The notes beneath the pieces were generated by a model that saw nothing but the letters and a program-made list of their open reading frames with translations, made no database searches and had not been told where the DNA came from. Positions 32,729-43,372 of a stretch of DNA of 64,000 nucleotides are shown here, in pieces. Numbering within the stretch: the first letter of the stretch is position 1; each line of letters begins with the position of its first letter. Source of the DNA: Nocardioides cavernae (GTDB taxonomy: Bacteria; Actinomycetota; Actinomycetes; Propionibacteriales; Nocardioidaceae); NCBI RefSeq assembly GCF_016907475.1, contig NZ_JAFBCA010000001.1, positions 3,534,001 through 3,598,000 on the forward strand, in the 5' to 3' direction. A program made the position numbers and the translations under genes.

Positions 32729-33889
32729 ATGCGCCCGACCCGTACGACGCTCGCCGCCCTCGCGGCGGGAGCCCTCCTCCTGACCGGCTGCAGCTCGGTC
32801 GAGGACCAGGCCGCGGCCGACCAGACCGACCGCACCGAGGCCACCAGTCCCGAGGCGACGGCCGCGCTGGAGAAGGTCCGGGCGGCCAGCGAGCCGGTGG
32901 CTGCCTTCGAGGCGCCCGGCGACCCGATCACCGGGGTCGACGCCCTCGAGGGCTCCACCGTCTACTACGTGCCTGCCAACGGCCAGGTCCCGCTCTTCCA
33001 GGCCATCCGCGGCTCGCTCGAGCAGGCGCTCGGCGCGGCCGGCGTGAAGGTCGAGGTCTGCGACGGCAAGGCCAACCCCGGCAACATGGCCTCCTGCATC
33101 CAGCAGGGCGTGGACGCCAGCGCCGCCGCCATCGTCACCGGCAGCATCGACGAGGTGCTCGTCGCCAACGCGTACAAGAGTGCGCAGCGCGCCGGCGTGC
33201 CGGTGGTCAACCTGATGACCATCCCCGGCAGCGACGCAGACCAGACCGCGGTCGCCTACCTGACCCCGGACTTCGTCAAGCTCCAGTCCCTCGCCGCCGA
33301 CTGGGTCATCGCCGACTCCGACGCGAAGGCCGAGGTCCTCGTCGTCCAGGTCACCGACACGCCCGTCACCAACATGTGGGCCGAGCAGGGAATCCTCGCG
33401 GAGTACGAGACGGCGTGCCCGTCGTGCGAGGTCACTGTGGTCAAGGCGAACACGGGCCAGTTCGACAAGCTCGGCAGCCTGGTCACCAGCGAGCTCACCA
33501 AGAACCCCGACATCGGCTACGTCCAGACCGAGTTCGACTCCGCGGTGCAGCCGACCGTCCAGGGGCTCCAGGGTGCCAACGCGACCGACGTCACCATCAG
33601 CAGCCATGACGGCACCCTGGGCGTCCTGCAGATGCTCGAGTCCGGTCAGACCGTGGGCAGCAACGTCGGGCTCAACGCAGACGCACTCGCCTGGTACGCC
33701 GCCGACCAGGCACTGCGCCTCATGGTCGGGCAGCCCGCCAACCAGATGGTCGACTTCCCCTACGTGCGGATGTTCAACGCCGACAACGTCGGCGACCTCG
33801 ACCTGACCCCGGACGCCGAACGGACCGGGGCGTGGTACGGCTCGACCGACTACCAGGACGGCTTCACGGAGCTCTGGGGTCTCAGCTGA
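32729..33889 (+). CDS. ABC transporter substrate-binding lipoprotein (type I PBP)
   Basis: 386 aa. Lipoprotein signal ending LLLTGC at about residue 21, acidic linker, then an RbsB-like periplasmic-binding fold with VYYVPANGQVPLFQAI, SCIQQGVDASAAAIV and GSNVGLNADALAWYAADQAL. Cys residues at 111, 119, 230 and 233 are unusual for the family and may form disulphides. A 67-nt leader separates it from the permease, and a strong hairpin follows at 33905. Confidence 0.9.
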   Translation: MRPTRTTLAALAAGALLLTGCSSVEDQAAADQTDRTEATSPEATAALEKVRAASEPVAAFEAPGDPITGVDALEGSTVYYVPANGQVPLFQAIRGSLEQALGAAGVKVEVCDGKANPGNMASCIQQGVDASAAAIVTGSIDEVLVANAYKSAQRAGVPVVNLMTIPGSDADQTAVAYLTPDFVKLQSLAADWVIADSDAKAEVLVVQVTDTPVTNMWAEQGILAEYETACPSCEVTVVKANTGQFDKLGSLVTSELTKNPDIGYVQTEFDSAVQPTVQGLQGANATDVTISSHDGTLGVLQMLESGQTVGSNVGLNADALAWYAADQALRLMVGQPANQMVDFPYVRMFNADNVGDLDLTPDAERTGAWYGSTDYQDGFTELWGLS

Positions 33890-33904
33890 CCCAGCCCGTC
33901 ACAG

Positions 33905-33938
33905 GTGCGGCCGGCACCCTCCCGGGGGCCGGCCGCAC
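33905..33938. terminator. Bidirectional GC-rich terminator hairpin
   Basis: Perfect 11-bp arms GTGCGGCCGGC (33905-33915) and GCCGGCCGCAC (33928-33938) with a 12-nt loop, between the convergent substrate-binding protein and endonuclease genes. No U-tract follows, as is common in high-GC genomes. Confidence 0.75.
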
Positions 33939-33952
33939 CGCCGCGCGCACCG

Positions 33953-34768
33953 CTACCAGGCGACCTGCTCGGCATCCGTGACGAGCACGGGAAGGGCGGG
34001 CCGGAGCTCGTCGGGCTCGACCGTCTCCCGCAGGCTCGGGAACGCCAGGCCGGTGCGCTCCTCGAGCAGGTCGAGCGGGACGAGCCAGGTGTCGAAGTCG
34101 TCGAGGAAGTCGGGCACCGCGCCCTCGAGGCCGTCGAGGTCCTGGGTCAGCACGAACGCCTTCGCACGCAGCTGTCCGTCGAGCCGGTAGACGACGACCT
34201 TCCAGTGCTCGACCGGCAGCTGGACGCCCCGGTAGGGCGGGTCGTCCGGGGCGAGCACCGGCCCGCCGAACAGGGTCAGGCGTCGGTCCTCGAGGCCCTC
34301 GAGCGCCAGCACGGCGTTCTCGAGCAGTCCCCAGATCCCGCCGCGACCGGACTGGTTGAAGTCCTGGTGCTGCGGCGTGATGTTGGTGAAGCAGAAGGAG
34401 TCGGAGTTGGCCTGCTTCGCCTCGTCGAGGGTGCCCCACAACAGGTCGGAGCGGCGCGCGATGTGGCCGCGGTCGAGGTCGTTGTCGGCGTAGACCTCCT
34501 CGCCGGTCTGCGCGTCGGCAGGGATGCGGGGGTCGAGCCGGAAGCGCTGGCCCGAGCGGCTGATGCTGTCGCTGGGGAACAGCCGCAGGCCGTCGATGTT
34601 CCAGGCCACCCACCACGCCAGCCGGCGCTCGGGATGCATGCGGACCGTGAAGTGCACGTAGTCGAGCGGCGTCGCGAGGGCGGGGTCGTCGTCCGGACCG
34701 GGCGCAGGCGCCTGCGGCGGTGCGAGGTCGGTGTCGAGGAAGCGGGGGTCGTACCCGAGGTCGGCCAT
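33953..34768 (-). CDS. DNA/RNA non-specific endonuclease-fold protein (beta-beta-alpha metal)
   Basis: About 271 aa. Contains LDRGHIARRSD, the DRGH motif whose His is the general base, and FTNITPQHQDFNQ with the metal-binding Asn, typical of the NucA/EndoG/Serratia nuclease family. No signal peptide or immunity gene is visible, so it is either a cytoplasmic nuclease or exported by another route. Start uncertain: ATG at 34768 (used) or GTG at 34786. Confidence 0.85.
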   Translation of the reverse strand: MADLGYDPRFLDTDLAPPQAPAPGPDDDPALATPLDYVHFTVRMHPERRLAWWVAWNIDGLRLFPSDSISRSGQRFRLDPRIPADAQTGEEVYADNDLDRGHIARRSDLLWGTLDEAKQANSDSFCFTNITPQHQDFNQSGRGGIWGLLENAVLALEGLEDRRLTLFGGPVLAPDDPPYRGVQLPVEHWKVVVYRLDGQLRAKAFVLTQDLDGLEGAVPDFLDDFDTWLVPLDLLEERTGLAFPSLRETVEPDELRPALPVLVTDAEQVAW

Positions 34769-34812
34769 CTCCGCAGTCTCGCGCACGCATCAGACAGGCG
34801 GCAGTGCTGCGC

Positions 34813-35397
34813 TCACCCGGGTGCCATGAGCACCCACAGGAGCTCGAGCGCCCGGTCCATCCACTCCGGCGCCACCTCGCCCTGGCGGACGAGCTCACCG
34901 AGGTAGGCACCGACCAGCAGGCTCACCACGCCCTCGGCGTCGAGGCCCTTCCGCAGGAGGCCGGCGTCGACGTCCTCCTGGATCCGCCGGACGAGGTTGT
35001 CGACGTAGGGCTGCAGTGCGGCGCGGAACAGCCCGGTGAACTCCGGGTCGCTGTCGCCCACGATCGCGGCGAGTCCACCCGGGCCCAGGACCACGCCCAT
35101 CTGGTGCCACGCCTGCTCGAGCGCGTAGCGGATCTTGTCGCGGACGTCGCCCTCGTCGGGCACGTCCGGCAGTCCGATGGCCGCGGAGAGGACAGCCGTC
35201 AGCAGCTCCCCGCGATTGGGGTGGCGGCGGTAGACGGTGGTCTTCGCGACGCCCGACGTCGCCGCCACCCGGTCCATGGTGACGGCACCGGGGCCACCCT
35301 CGCGGAGGAGCTCGAGGACGGCGGCCTGCAGTCGCTGGTCGACCGAGGCCTCACGCGGTCGCCCGGGACGGGGAGCCGCTCCGTCAGGGTCGGGCAT
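34813..35397 (-). CDS. TetR-family regulator
   Basis: 194 aa. HTH at about 35-70 (VTMDRVAATSGVAKTTVYRR), followed by a C-terminal ligand domain with a TetR_C-like helix bundle. ATG at 35397 has GGAGG 7 nt upstream; a GTG at 35403 is also in frame. It overlaps the end of a 52-aa membrane peptide gene, making a three-gene unit that it probably autoregulates through the dyad at 35772. Confidence 0.87.
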   Translation of the reverse strand: MPDPDGAAPRPGRPREASVDQRLQAAVLELLREGGPGAVTMDRVAATSGVAKTTVYRRHPNRGELLTAVLSAAIGLPDVPDEGDVRDKIRYALEQAWHQMGVVLGPGGLAAIVGDSDPEFTGLFRAALQPYVDNLVRRIQEDVDAGLLRKGLDAEGVVSLLVGAYLGELVRQGEVAPEWMDRALELLWVLMAPG

Positions 35398-35542
35398 GCT
35401 CACCCCTCCCGGCTGGCTCTCCCTCGATCTCCCGCGCGCGATCGGGCTCGGGGATCGACAGCGCCGTGAGCAGCCCGAGCACGAGGAGGTACGTCACCAG
35501 CGCAGCGAGGCCGAACGCGAGCAGGACGAGGAGCGGGTGCAT
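35384..35542 (-). CDS. Small single-pass membrane protein (52 aa)
   Basis: ATG at 35542; one hydrophobic segment (residues 3-30, rich in Leu, Ala and Val) followed by a charged tail with EPDRAREIEGE. The gene overlaps the tetR start and begins 6 nt after the preceding 60-aa gene. Not recognised as a known family. Its position suggests it works with its membrane neighbour. Confidence 0.6.
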   Translation of the reverse strand: MHPLLVLLAFGLAALVTYLLVLGLLTALSIPEPDRAREIEGEPAGRGEHARP

Positions 35543-35548
35543 CTCCGC

Positions 35549-35731
35549 TCACGCAGCCTCGTCGAGCCGGCGGTCACCGGGCTGCGCGAAGACGGAGGGG
35601 ACCGGCGGCGTCGACGACGCCTCCGGGTCCGACCGCCACTTGTCGAGGAAGTAGATCCACGTCACGGCACCCATCGACAGCCCGCCCGCGATCGACGCCG
35701 CAACGATGAACACGACCACTTCGACACCCAT
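35549..35731 (-). CDS. Small single-pass membrane protein (60 aa)
   Basis: ATG at 35731 with GAGGTGG just upstream. N-terminal hydrophobic segment (about residues 3-26) with a Gly-Gly and Ser-Met break, then FLDKWRSDPEAS and an acidic C-terminus. Family unknown. First gene of a unit with a second small membrane protein and tetR. Confidence 0.65.
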   Translation of the reverse strand: MGVEVVVFIVAASIAGGLSMGAVTWIYFLDKWRSDPEASSTPPVPSVFAQPGDRRLDEAA

Positions 35732-35771
35732 GTGCCACCTCTTCCCGGGCCGTTGCCGGCCCTCAGATTTT

Positions 35772-35785
35772 CGATACACTTATCG
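35772..35785. promoter_or_regulatory. Candidate TetR operator upstream of small membrane genes
   Basis: CGATA-CACT-TATCG is a perfect dyad within an unusually AT-rich 35-bp stretch (35766-35800) that stands out from the GC-rich surroundings. It is 41 nt before the first ATG of the small membrane protein/tetR unit and also near the end of the maleylacetate reductase gene. Confidence 0.5.
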
Positions 35786-35821
35786 TAGCGTATTTACCCA
35801 AGGGCCGGGGTCGGTGCGAGG

Positions 35822-36865
35822 TCAGGGCCGGAGGGCGGCGCGCAGGAGCCGCTCGAGGACGTGCGCGTCCACCGGGGCGGGGTTCCCCGGCGGCACCGAC
35901 GGCAGGATGGCCGCGGCCGCCTCGACGACCCGGTCCTCGCGGAGGCCGAGCTCCCCGAGGCTCCGGGGTGCACCGAGGCGCCGGTAGAGCTCGGCGAGGC
36001 CGTCCATCGCGGAGGCGCCGGCGAGCGCGGCGGCAAGGCGTTGCTCCGCGGCGGGCGCGTGCGGCGCGTTGAGGGCGACGACGTGCGGCAGCACGACCGC
36101 GTGCGTCGCAGCGTGAGGCAGGTCGAACCGGCCGCCGAGGACGTGGCAGATCTTGTGGTGCAGCCCCGAGCCGGACGAGGCGAAGGCGACCGAGGCGAGG
36201 TAGGTCCCGTAGAAGGCCTGCTCCCGGGTGGCGACGTCCCGCGGCGCGTCGAGCACGGCGGGCAGCGCCCGGGCCAGAGCACGCACCCCCTCGCCGGCGA
36301 GTGCCGCGTTGATCGGGTCTGCGCGGGGGGCCCAGAGGGCGTCGACGGCGTGCGCCAGGGCGTTGAGGCCGCTGGTCGTCGTGAGCCCGGCCGGGAGGTC
36401 CAGCGTCAGCGAGGCGTCGTACACCACGGAGCGCGGGAGCACGCGCCGGTCGGTGCCGGTCGTCTTGGTGCCGTCGGCGGTGAGGCCCCAGATGTCGGTG
36501 GCCTCGGAGCCGGCGTACGTCGTGGGCACGGCGACGATCGGCAGTCCGGTCGTCAGGGCAACGGCCTTGGCCAGTCCGGTCGCGGACCCGCCGCCGACGG
36601 GGACGACCACGTCGACGCCGTGCCCGGACGCCACCGCCCGCGCGGCCTCGGCGGCCTCGACCGGCACGTGCTCACGTACGCCGTCGTGCAGCACCGCGAC
36701 CTCGATCGCGGCGGCCACCGCCAGCGCCGCGTCGGTGCCGCGTGGCGAGGCGATGACCATGGCCCTGCGGGCACCGAGCAGGTCGATCTCCTCACGCACG
36801 GCAGCGGCCGCCTCGCCGGCGGCGAAGCGGACCCGCTGCGGCAGCGTCTCGTGGGTGAAGCGCAC
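35822..36865 (-). CDS. Maleylacetate reductase
   Basis: 347 aa iron-containing alcohol dehydrogenase family, with VVVPVGGGSATGLAKAVAL and PTTYAGSEATDIWG in the NAD domain and the metal-site segments LNALAHAVDALW, SGLHHKICHVLGG and DLPHAATHAVVLPHV. Reduces maleylacetate to 3-oxoadipate, linking hydroxyquinol cleavage to the pca lower pathway. GTG at 36865, 5 nt after the preceding stop. Last gene of the hydroxyquinol-type operon. Confidence 0.92.
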   Translation of the reverse strand: MRFTHETLPQRVRFAAGEAAAAVREEIDLLGARRAMVIASPRGTDAALAVAAAIEVAVLHDGVREHVPVEAAEAARAVASGHGVDVVVPVGGGSATGLAKAVALTTGLPIVAVPTTYAGSEATDIWGLTADGTKTTGTDRRVLPRSVVYDASLTLDLPAGLTTTSGLNALAHAVDALWAPRADPINAALAGEGVRALARALPAVLDAPRDVATREQAFYGTYLASVAFASSGSGLHHKICHVLGGRFDLPHAATHAVVLPHVVALNAPHAPAAEQRLAAALAGASAMDGLAELYRRLGAPRSLGELGLREDRVVEAAAAILPSVPPGNPAPVDAHVLERLLRAALRP

Positions 36866-36870
36866 GGAGG

Positions 36871-37470
36871 TCAGACTGCCATCGCCGCGATGCGCGGGTC
36901 ACGACGACCGAGCACGTCGAGGGCGGCAGCGACGTCACCGGCGGCGAGCGCGCGGCGCACCTCCGTCGAGGAGCAGGTGCGCTCGCCGTGGCACACCAGG
37001 TCGACGCCGCTCACCTCGAAGCCGAGGTGGCGCCCGGACGCGGCGAGGAAGGCGACGTCGCCCTCTCCCCCGCGGCCGCAGTGGAAGTTGTCGCCGACGA
37101 CGAGCGACTGGATGCCGAGCCGGCCGACGAGGCCGTGCTCGACGAAGTCGGACGCGGGCTGCGCGGCGAGCTCGCGGGTGAAGGGCAGCACCACGACCCC
37201 GTCGACACCGAGGGCCAGCGCCTGCTGGATGCGGTCGTCGACGGACAGGAGCTGGAGCGGCGCGCGGTCGGGGGCCAGCACCACGAGCGGGTGCGGCTCG
37301 AAGGTGACCAGGACGGTCGGGACGCCGAGCCGACGCCCCTCGACCAGGGCTGCTTCGACGAGCGCGACGTGGCCTCGGTGGAAGCCGTCGAAGACACCGA
37401 CGGTGGCGACCGAGGCGTCGAGCTCGCCGAGCTCCGGCCAGTCGCGCCACACCCGCTGGCGGTTGCTCAT
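36871..37470 (-). CDS. FMN adenylyltransferase-like protein (RibF N-terminal domain only)
   Basis: 199 aa nucleotidyltransferase with TVGVFDGFHRGHVALV (the HxGH-type motif), VTFEPHPLVVL, VVGDNFHCGRGGEGD and the C-terminal CSSTEVRRALAAGD. This covers only the FAD-synthetase half of bifunctional RibF; the riboflavin-kinase half is absent. Set in an operon for an FADH2-dependent monooxygenase, it may raise FAD supply for the flavin reductase/oxygenase pair. ATG at 37470, 1 nt after the dioxygenase stop. Confidence 0.87.
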   Translation of the reverse strand: MSNRQRVWRDWPELGELDASVATVGVFDGFHRGHVALVEAALVEGRRLGVPTVLVTFEPHPLVVLAPDRAPLQLLSVDDRIQQALALGVDGVVVLPFTRELAAQPASDFVEHGLVGRLGIQSLVVGDNFHCGRGGEGDVAFLAASGRHLGFEVSGVDLVCHGERTCSSTEVRRALAAGDVAAALDVLGRRDPRIAAMAV

Positions 37471-37471
37471 C

Positions 37472-39921
<2,450 letters not shown>

Positions 39922-39988
39922 GTCGATCTCCTTGGTGGGATGCGGAACGTGTGTCGTCGAAGTGGGAGTGGGAGTGGGCTGACGGTGC

Positions 39989-40555
39989 TCAGGCGGGTGC
40001 AGGCTCGGCCAGGGGCCGGAAGCTGGCGGCGTCGAACCACCCGCTGGTCGGGCAGTCGATCGACCCGCCCCAGTGGATGCCCGGCGCCCGGTCGTGCTCG
40101 GCGCTGAGGTAGCGGAACTGGCCGCCGTGGAAGAGGAGCGGCAGGCGGTCGGTGGTGTCGACCGACTCGACCTCGCCGATGACGATGAGGTGGTCACCGC
40201 CGTCGTAGGTGCGCCAGGGCCGGCACGAGATGGTGGTGGCGGCGCCGGCGAGCAGCGGAGCGGTCGGCCCCTCCACCCAGGCGGGCGCCTCCTCGGCCGG
40301 ACGGCCGGCGAAGTGCCAGGCCACGGCGAGCTGGTCGTCGGCGAGGATGTTGATCGCGAACGGCTGGCCCTCGAGGAACTGGCACGCCCTGGAGGTACGA
40401 CCCAGGGTGACCTGGGCGAGCGGCGGGTCGAGCGAGACGGCGGTGAACGCGTTCACGGTGGCACCGTGCGCCTGCCCCTCGTCGTTCTCGCAGGTCACGA
40501 CGGTGACCCCCGTCGCGAAACCACCGAAGGCGTTGCGGAGCTCTCGCGGGTCCAT
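39989..40555 (-). CDS. Flavin reductase (HpaC-like) of the two-component monooxygenase
   Basis: 188 aa flavin-reductase fold: [49 protein letters not shown] and [11 protein letters not shown]. Supplies FADH2 to the adjacent HpaB-type oxygenase using NAD(P)H. First gene of the operon; CAGGAGG lies 6 nt before the ATG at 40555, directly downstream of the twin IclR-type operators. Confidence 0.92.
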   Translation of the reverse strand: MDPRELRNAFGGFATGVTVVTCENDEGQAHGATVNAFTAVSLDPPLAQVTLGRTSRACQFLEGQPFAINILADDQLAVAWHFAGRPAEEAPAWVEGPTAPLLAGAATTISCRPWRTYDGGDHLIVIGEVESVDTTDRLPLLFHGGQFRYLSAEHDRAPGIHWGGSIDCPTSGWFDAASFRPLAEPAPA

Positions 40556-40566
40556 GCCTACCTCCT

Positions 40567-40601
40567 GTACGCTGTGCGTACGATCTGTACGACTGGCGTA
40601 C
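40567..40601. promoter_or_regulatory. Two phased IclR-type operators, GTACG-N5-CGTAC
   Basis: Perfect dyads at 40567-40581 and 40587-40601, both GTACG-N5-CGTAC, start-to-start distance exactly 20 bp (two helical turns). A further GTACG half-site lies at 40656-40660. They occupy the divergent region between the hydroxyquinol operon and the IclR gene, so are probably bound cooperatively by that regulator. Confidence 0.72.
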
Positions 40602-40699
40602 TTCGACTGTGTCGGCCGTCACAGCGGAAGTCAACGGGTGGGACCTGCCCCATTGGTACGCAGGCGATATCGACTGAGACGGATGAAGGGGGCGACACG

Positions 40700-41536
40700 G
40701 TGGACGAGGTCTCGGAGCGCGACATCATCCAGAGCATCGAGCGGGGGTTCGCGGTGCTGCTGGCGTTCGACGCCGACCTGCCCCGGGCGTCGCTCGCCGA
40801 GCTCGCGGAGAAGACCGGCCTCTCCCGTCCGGCGATCCGGCGGATCCTGCTGACGCTCCAGCGCCTGGGGTACGTCGACGGGGCGGCGGGCCGCTGGTCG
40901 CTCACCCCGCGCGTGCTCACCATCGGCGCCCACTACGCCGCCACGCACGGGGTCGTCGAGATCACCCAGCCGCACCTGCTGCGCATCGTCGAGCTCACGG
41001 GCGAGTCGGCGTCGTTCGCCCAGCTCGACGGCATCGACGTGGTCTACGTGGCCCGCGTCCACGCCCGCCGGGTGCTCAGCCACAACGTCGACATCGGCAC
41101 GCGGCTCCCGGTGCACGCGACGTCGATGGGGCGCGTCATCGCGGCCTTCGCACCGGCAGACGTGGTGGACCGGATCATCGACGAGGGCGGGCTCCCCGCC
41201 CTGACGCCCCACACCGTGACCGATCCGATCGCCTTCCGCGACGTCCTCCACGACGTCCGCCACCAGGGGTACGCACTGGTGGACGGCGAGCTCGAGGAGG
41301 GCTTCCTCTCGATCGCCGTCCCGGTCCGCGACAGCGCGGGCGAGGTGGTCGGCGCCCTGGCCTGGTCGACCTCACGTGGCCGGCACACGCCCGAGGACGT
41401 CATCCGCGATGCGCTCCCCCTGCTGCTCGAGGGTGCCGAGGCGGTCAGCGCCGACCTGCAGGTGATCTCCGCGCGCCCCCGGGTGCTGCCCGGCGGGCCG
41501 CGGCCGGGGATGTTCCCGCCTCCTCCCGGGCACTGA
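40700..41536 (+). CDS. IclR-family regulator of the hydroxyquinol operon
   Basis: 278 aa. HTH with SLAELAEKTGLSRPAIRRIL (about 25-50) and effector domain with HATSMGRVIAAFAP and LSIAVPVRDSAGEVVGALAW, the PcaR/PobR branch. Pro/Gly-rich C-terminal tail. GTG at 40700 with a GGGGG tract upstream. Divergent from the flavin reductase gene; likely effector is hydroxyquinol, its precursor phenol, or a cleavage product. Confidence 0.9.
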   Translation: MDEVSERDIIQSIERGFAVLLAFDADLPRASLAELAEKTGLSRPAIRRILLTLQRLGYVDGAAGRWSLTPRVLTIGAHYAATHGVVEITQPHLLRIVELTGESASFAQLDGIDVVYVARVHARRVLSHNVDIGTRLPVHATSMGRVIAAFAPADVVDRIIDEGGLPALTPHTVTDPIAFRDVLHDVRHQGYALVDGELEEGFLSIAVPVRDSAGEVVGALAWSTSRGRHTPEDVIRDALPLLLEGAEAVSADLQVISARPRVLPGGPRPGMFPPPPGH

Positions 41537-41538
41537 CG

Positions 41539-42423
41539 TCAGGCCTCCGCCAGCTCCTTCAACCGGGCCAGGGCTCGCGCGAGCACCGGGTTGGCGTCGC
41601 CCTCGCGCGTGGCCATGACGAGGTCGACGCCCGGGGTGCCGACGAGCGGGACGTAGACTACGCCCGGCACGTTGAGGTCGGATGTCGGCTCCGGCACGAC
41701 CGCGATGCCGAGCCCGGCTGCGACGAAGGTGACGAGCGTCGAGGTCTCCGCCACCTGGTGCACGACCTGGAGGTCCAGGTCGGCGGCGGCGAAGAGGTCG
41801 TGGACCAGCGTGTGCATCGCCGAACGGCCGTTGCCCGCGTGGATGATCAGCCCCTCGCCGGCCAGCTCGGCGACCCGCAACCGCTTGCGGTCGGCGTACC
41901 TGTGTTCCTGCGGCAGCGCCACGATCAGGCGCTCGTGGCGTACGTCGGTCACGGCGAGGCCCGACATGTCGGGGAGCTGCCTCAGGAGTGCGAGGTCGAG
42001 CGACCCGTCGTGCAGGGCGGCCACCTGGTCGGGTGACAGCATCTCCCCGCGGAAGCCGAAGTCGACGTCGGGCAGCTCGGCACGCATCCGCTTGGCCAGC
42101 GCCGGCAGCAGCGAGTACGTCGCCGACCCGACGCATCCGACCATCAGCCGGCCGGTGCGGCCGGCGGCGATCCGGGCGGCGACGGCGCCGGCCTCGTCGA
42201 CCGCGGCGAGGATCTCGCGGGCGTGGTCGAGGTAGGCCGCCCCTGCCGGAGTCAGGTCCACCCGTCGGGTGGTGCGGGTGAGCAGGGTGACGCCCAGCTC
42301 GGCCTCGAGCTGGCGGATCTGCTGCGACAGCGGCGGCTGCGCCATGTGGAGGCGCTCGGCCGCCCGGCCGAAGTGCCGCTGCTCGGCGACGGCGACGAAG
42401 TAGCGGAGGTGACGCAGTTCCAT
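41539..42423 (-). CDS. LysR-family regulator (CatR/BenM type)
   Basis: 294 aa. N-terminal wHTH beginning MELRHLRYFVAVAEQRHFGR and containing MAQPPLSQQIRQLEAELG, then the CysB/BenM-like effector domain. Closely similar in its DNA-binding part to CatR at 56203. Divergent from the CitE operon, with a GATAC-N6-GTATC box between them; the same box precedes pcaF, so this is the probable regulator of both. Effector likely a muconate, methylmuconate or a CoA-pathway intermediate. Confidence 0.9.
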   Translation of the reverse strand: MELRHLRYFVAVAEQRHFGRAAERLHMAQPPLSQQIRQLEAELGVTLLTRTTRRVDLTPAGAAYLDHAREILAAVDEAGAVAARIAAGRTGRLMVGCVGSATYSLLPALAKRMRAELPDVDFGFRGEMLSPDQVAALHDGSLDLALLRQLPDMSGLAVTDVRHERLIVALPQEHRYADRKRLRVAELAGEGLIIHAGNGRSAMHTLVHDLFAAADLDLQVVHQVAETSTLVTFVAAGLGIAVVPEPTSDLNVPGVVYVPLVGTPGVDLVMATREGDANPVLARALARLKELAEA

Positions 42424-42460
42424 CCACTCATACTTGCAGGGTTCTAGTCACTTGGAAATG

Positions 42461-42500
42461 GATACTTCCGTGTATCACTGGGTCGCGCCTAGGTTCGACC
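42461..42500 (+). promoter_or_regulatory. LysR box and promoter of the CitE operon
   Basis: GATAC (42461-42465), TTCCGT, GTATC (42472-42476), then 13 nt, then TAGGTTCGACC (42490-42500) two bases before the ATG at 42503. TAGGTT can be a -10 element, which would make the transcript leaderless. The pcaF promoter at 48625 has the same dyad and the same TAGGTTCGACC block. Confidence 0.7.
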
Positions 42501-42502
42501 GC

Positions 42503-43372
42503 ATGCCCCGTCCCCCGGTCCCCCGCTGCGCGCTCGTCGTCCCCGCCTCGCACCCGCGGATGGTCGCGAAGGCGCTGGTGTCCGGGGCGGACGAGGTGGT
42601 GCTCGACCTCGAGGACGCCGTGGCGCCCGACGCCAAGGACGCTGCCCGCGCGGCGGTGGTCGAGGTCCTCGAGGGCGACGCGACTCCGTCACTCGCCGTG
42701 AGGGTCAACCAGGTCGGGACGCCCTGGTGCCACCGCGACGTCCTCGCCGTCGCCGACCTGCTGGCCGGCACCGACCGGGCGGTCACGATCGTGGTGCCCA
42801 AGGTGGAGTCGGCCGCCGACGTCGGCTTCGTGGAGCGGCTGCTCCGGGGTGCCGCCCCCGGTGCGCGCGCGCAGATCGACGTGCTGGTCGAGTCCGCCCC
42901 CGCGCTCCGGGACCTCGATGCCATCGTCTCGGCCAGCTCGCTCGTCCGGGCGGTCGTCGTCGGCTACGCCGACCTCGCCGCCGACGTCGGCCGCGACCCG
43001 GGCGCGGACCCGACGCTGTGGGACGTCGTACGCCACCAGGTGGTCGTCGCCGCACGGGCGGCCGGCCGGGCGGTGATCGACGGGCCGTGGCTCGGCACCG
43101 CCGACGACGGCGCGTTCACCCGCGACCGGGAGCGGGCCCGGGCCCTGGGGTTCGACGGCACCTGGGTGATCCACCCCGCGCAGGTCGAGGCGGCGTCCCG
43201 GACCTACAGCCCGTCGACCGAGCAGCTCGACTGGGCGGAGCGGGTCGTGTCCGCGCTGGAGCACTCGGTGGCCGGCGGCGCCGGAGCCGTCGCCCTCGAC
43301 GGGCAGATGCTCGACGAGGCCGTGGCGCTGCGGGCACGCGCGGTGCTGGCGCGAGCGGAGGCCCTGCGATGA
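42503..43372 (+). CDS. CitE-like acyl-CoA lyase (HpcH/HpaI family), candidate citramalyl-CoA lyase
   Basis: 289 aa TIM-barrel lyase. Metal/CoA motifs: VVLDLEDAVAPDAK (Glu and Asp), LAVRVNQ, IVVPKVESAAD, IDVLVESAPAL and FDGTWVIHPAQVE. Mg-dependent CitE-like proteins split malyl-, methylmalyl- or citramalyl-CoA. With the hydratase, CoA transferase and acyl-CoA dehydrogenase that follow, the expected reaction is citramalyl-CoA to acetyl-CoA plus pyruvate. ATG at 42503 follows a -10-like sequence at leaderless distance; the frame is open further upstream through the operator, which I reject. Confidence 0.85.
   Translation: MPRPPVPRCALVVPASHPRMVAKALVSGADEVVLDLEDAVAPDAKDAARAAVVEVLEGDATPSLAVRVNQVGTPWCHRDVLAVADLLAGTDRAVTIVVPKVESAADVGFVERLLRGAAPGARAQIDVLVESAPALRDLDAIVSASSLVRAVVVGYADLAADVGRDPGADPTLWDVVRHQVVVAARAAGRAVIDGPWLGTADDGAFTRDRERARALGFDGTWVIHPAQVEAASRTYSPSTEQLDWAERVVSALEHSVAGGAGAVALDGQMLDEAVALRARAVLARAEALR

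Noticed and set aside
42434-42502. Upstream start of the CitE gene
   Set aside because: The extension would translate the LysR box and the -10 element; the ATG at 42503 fits both the family and the promoter.
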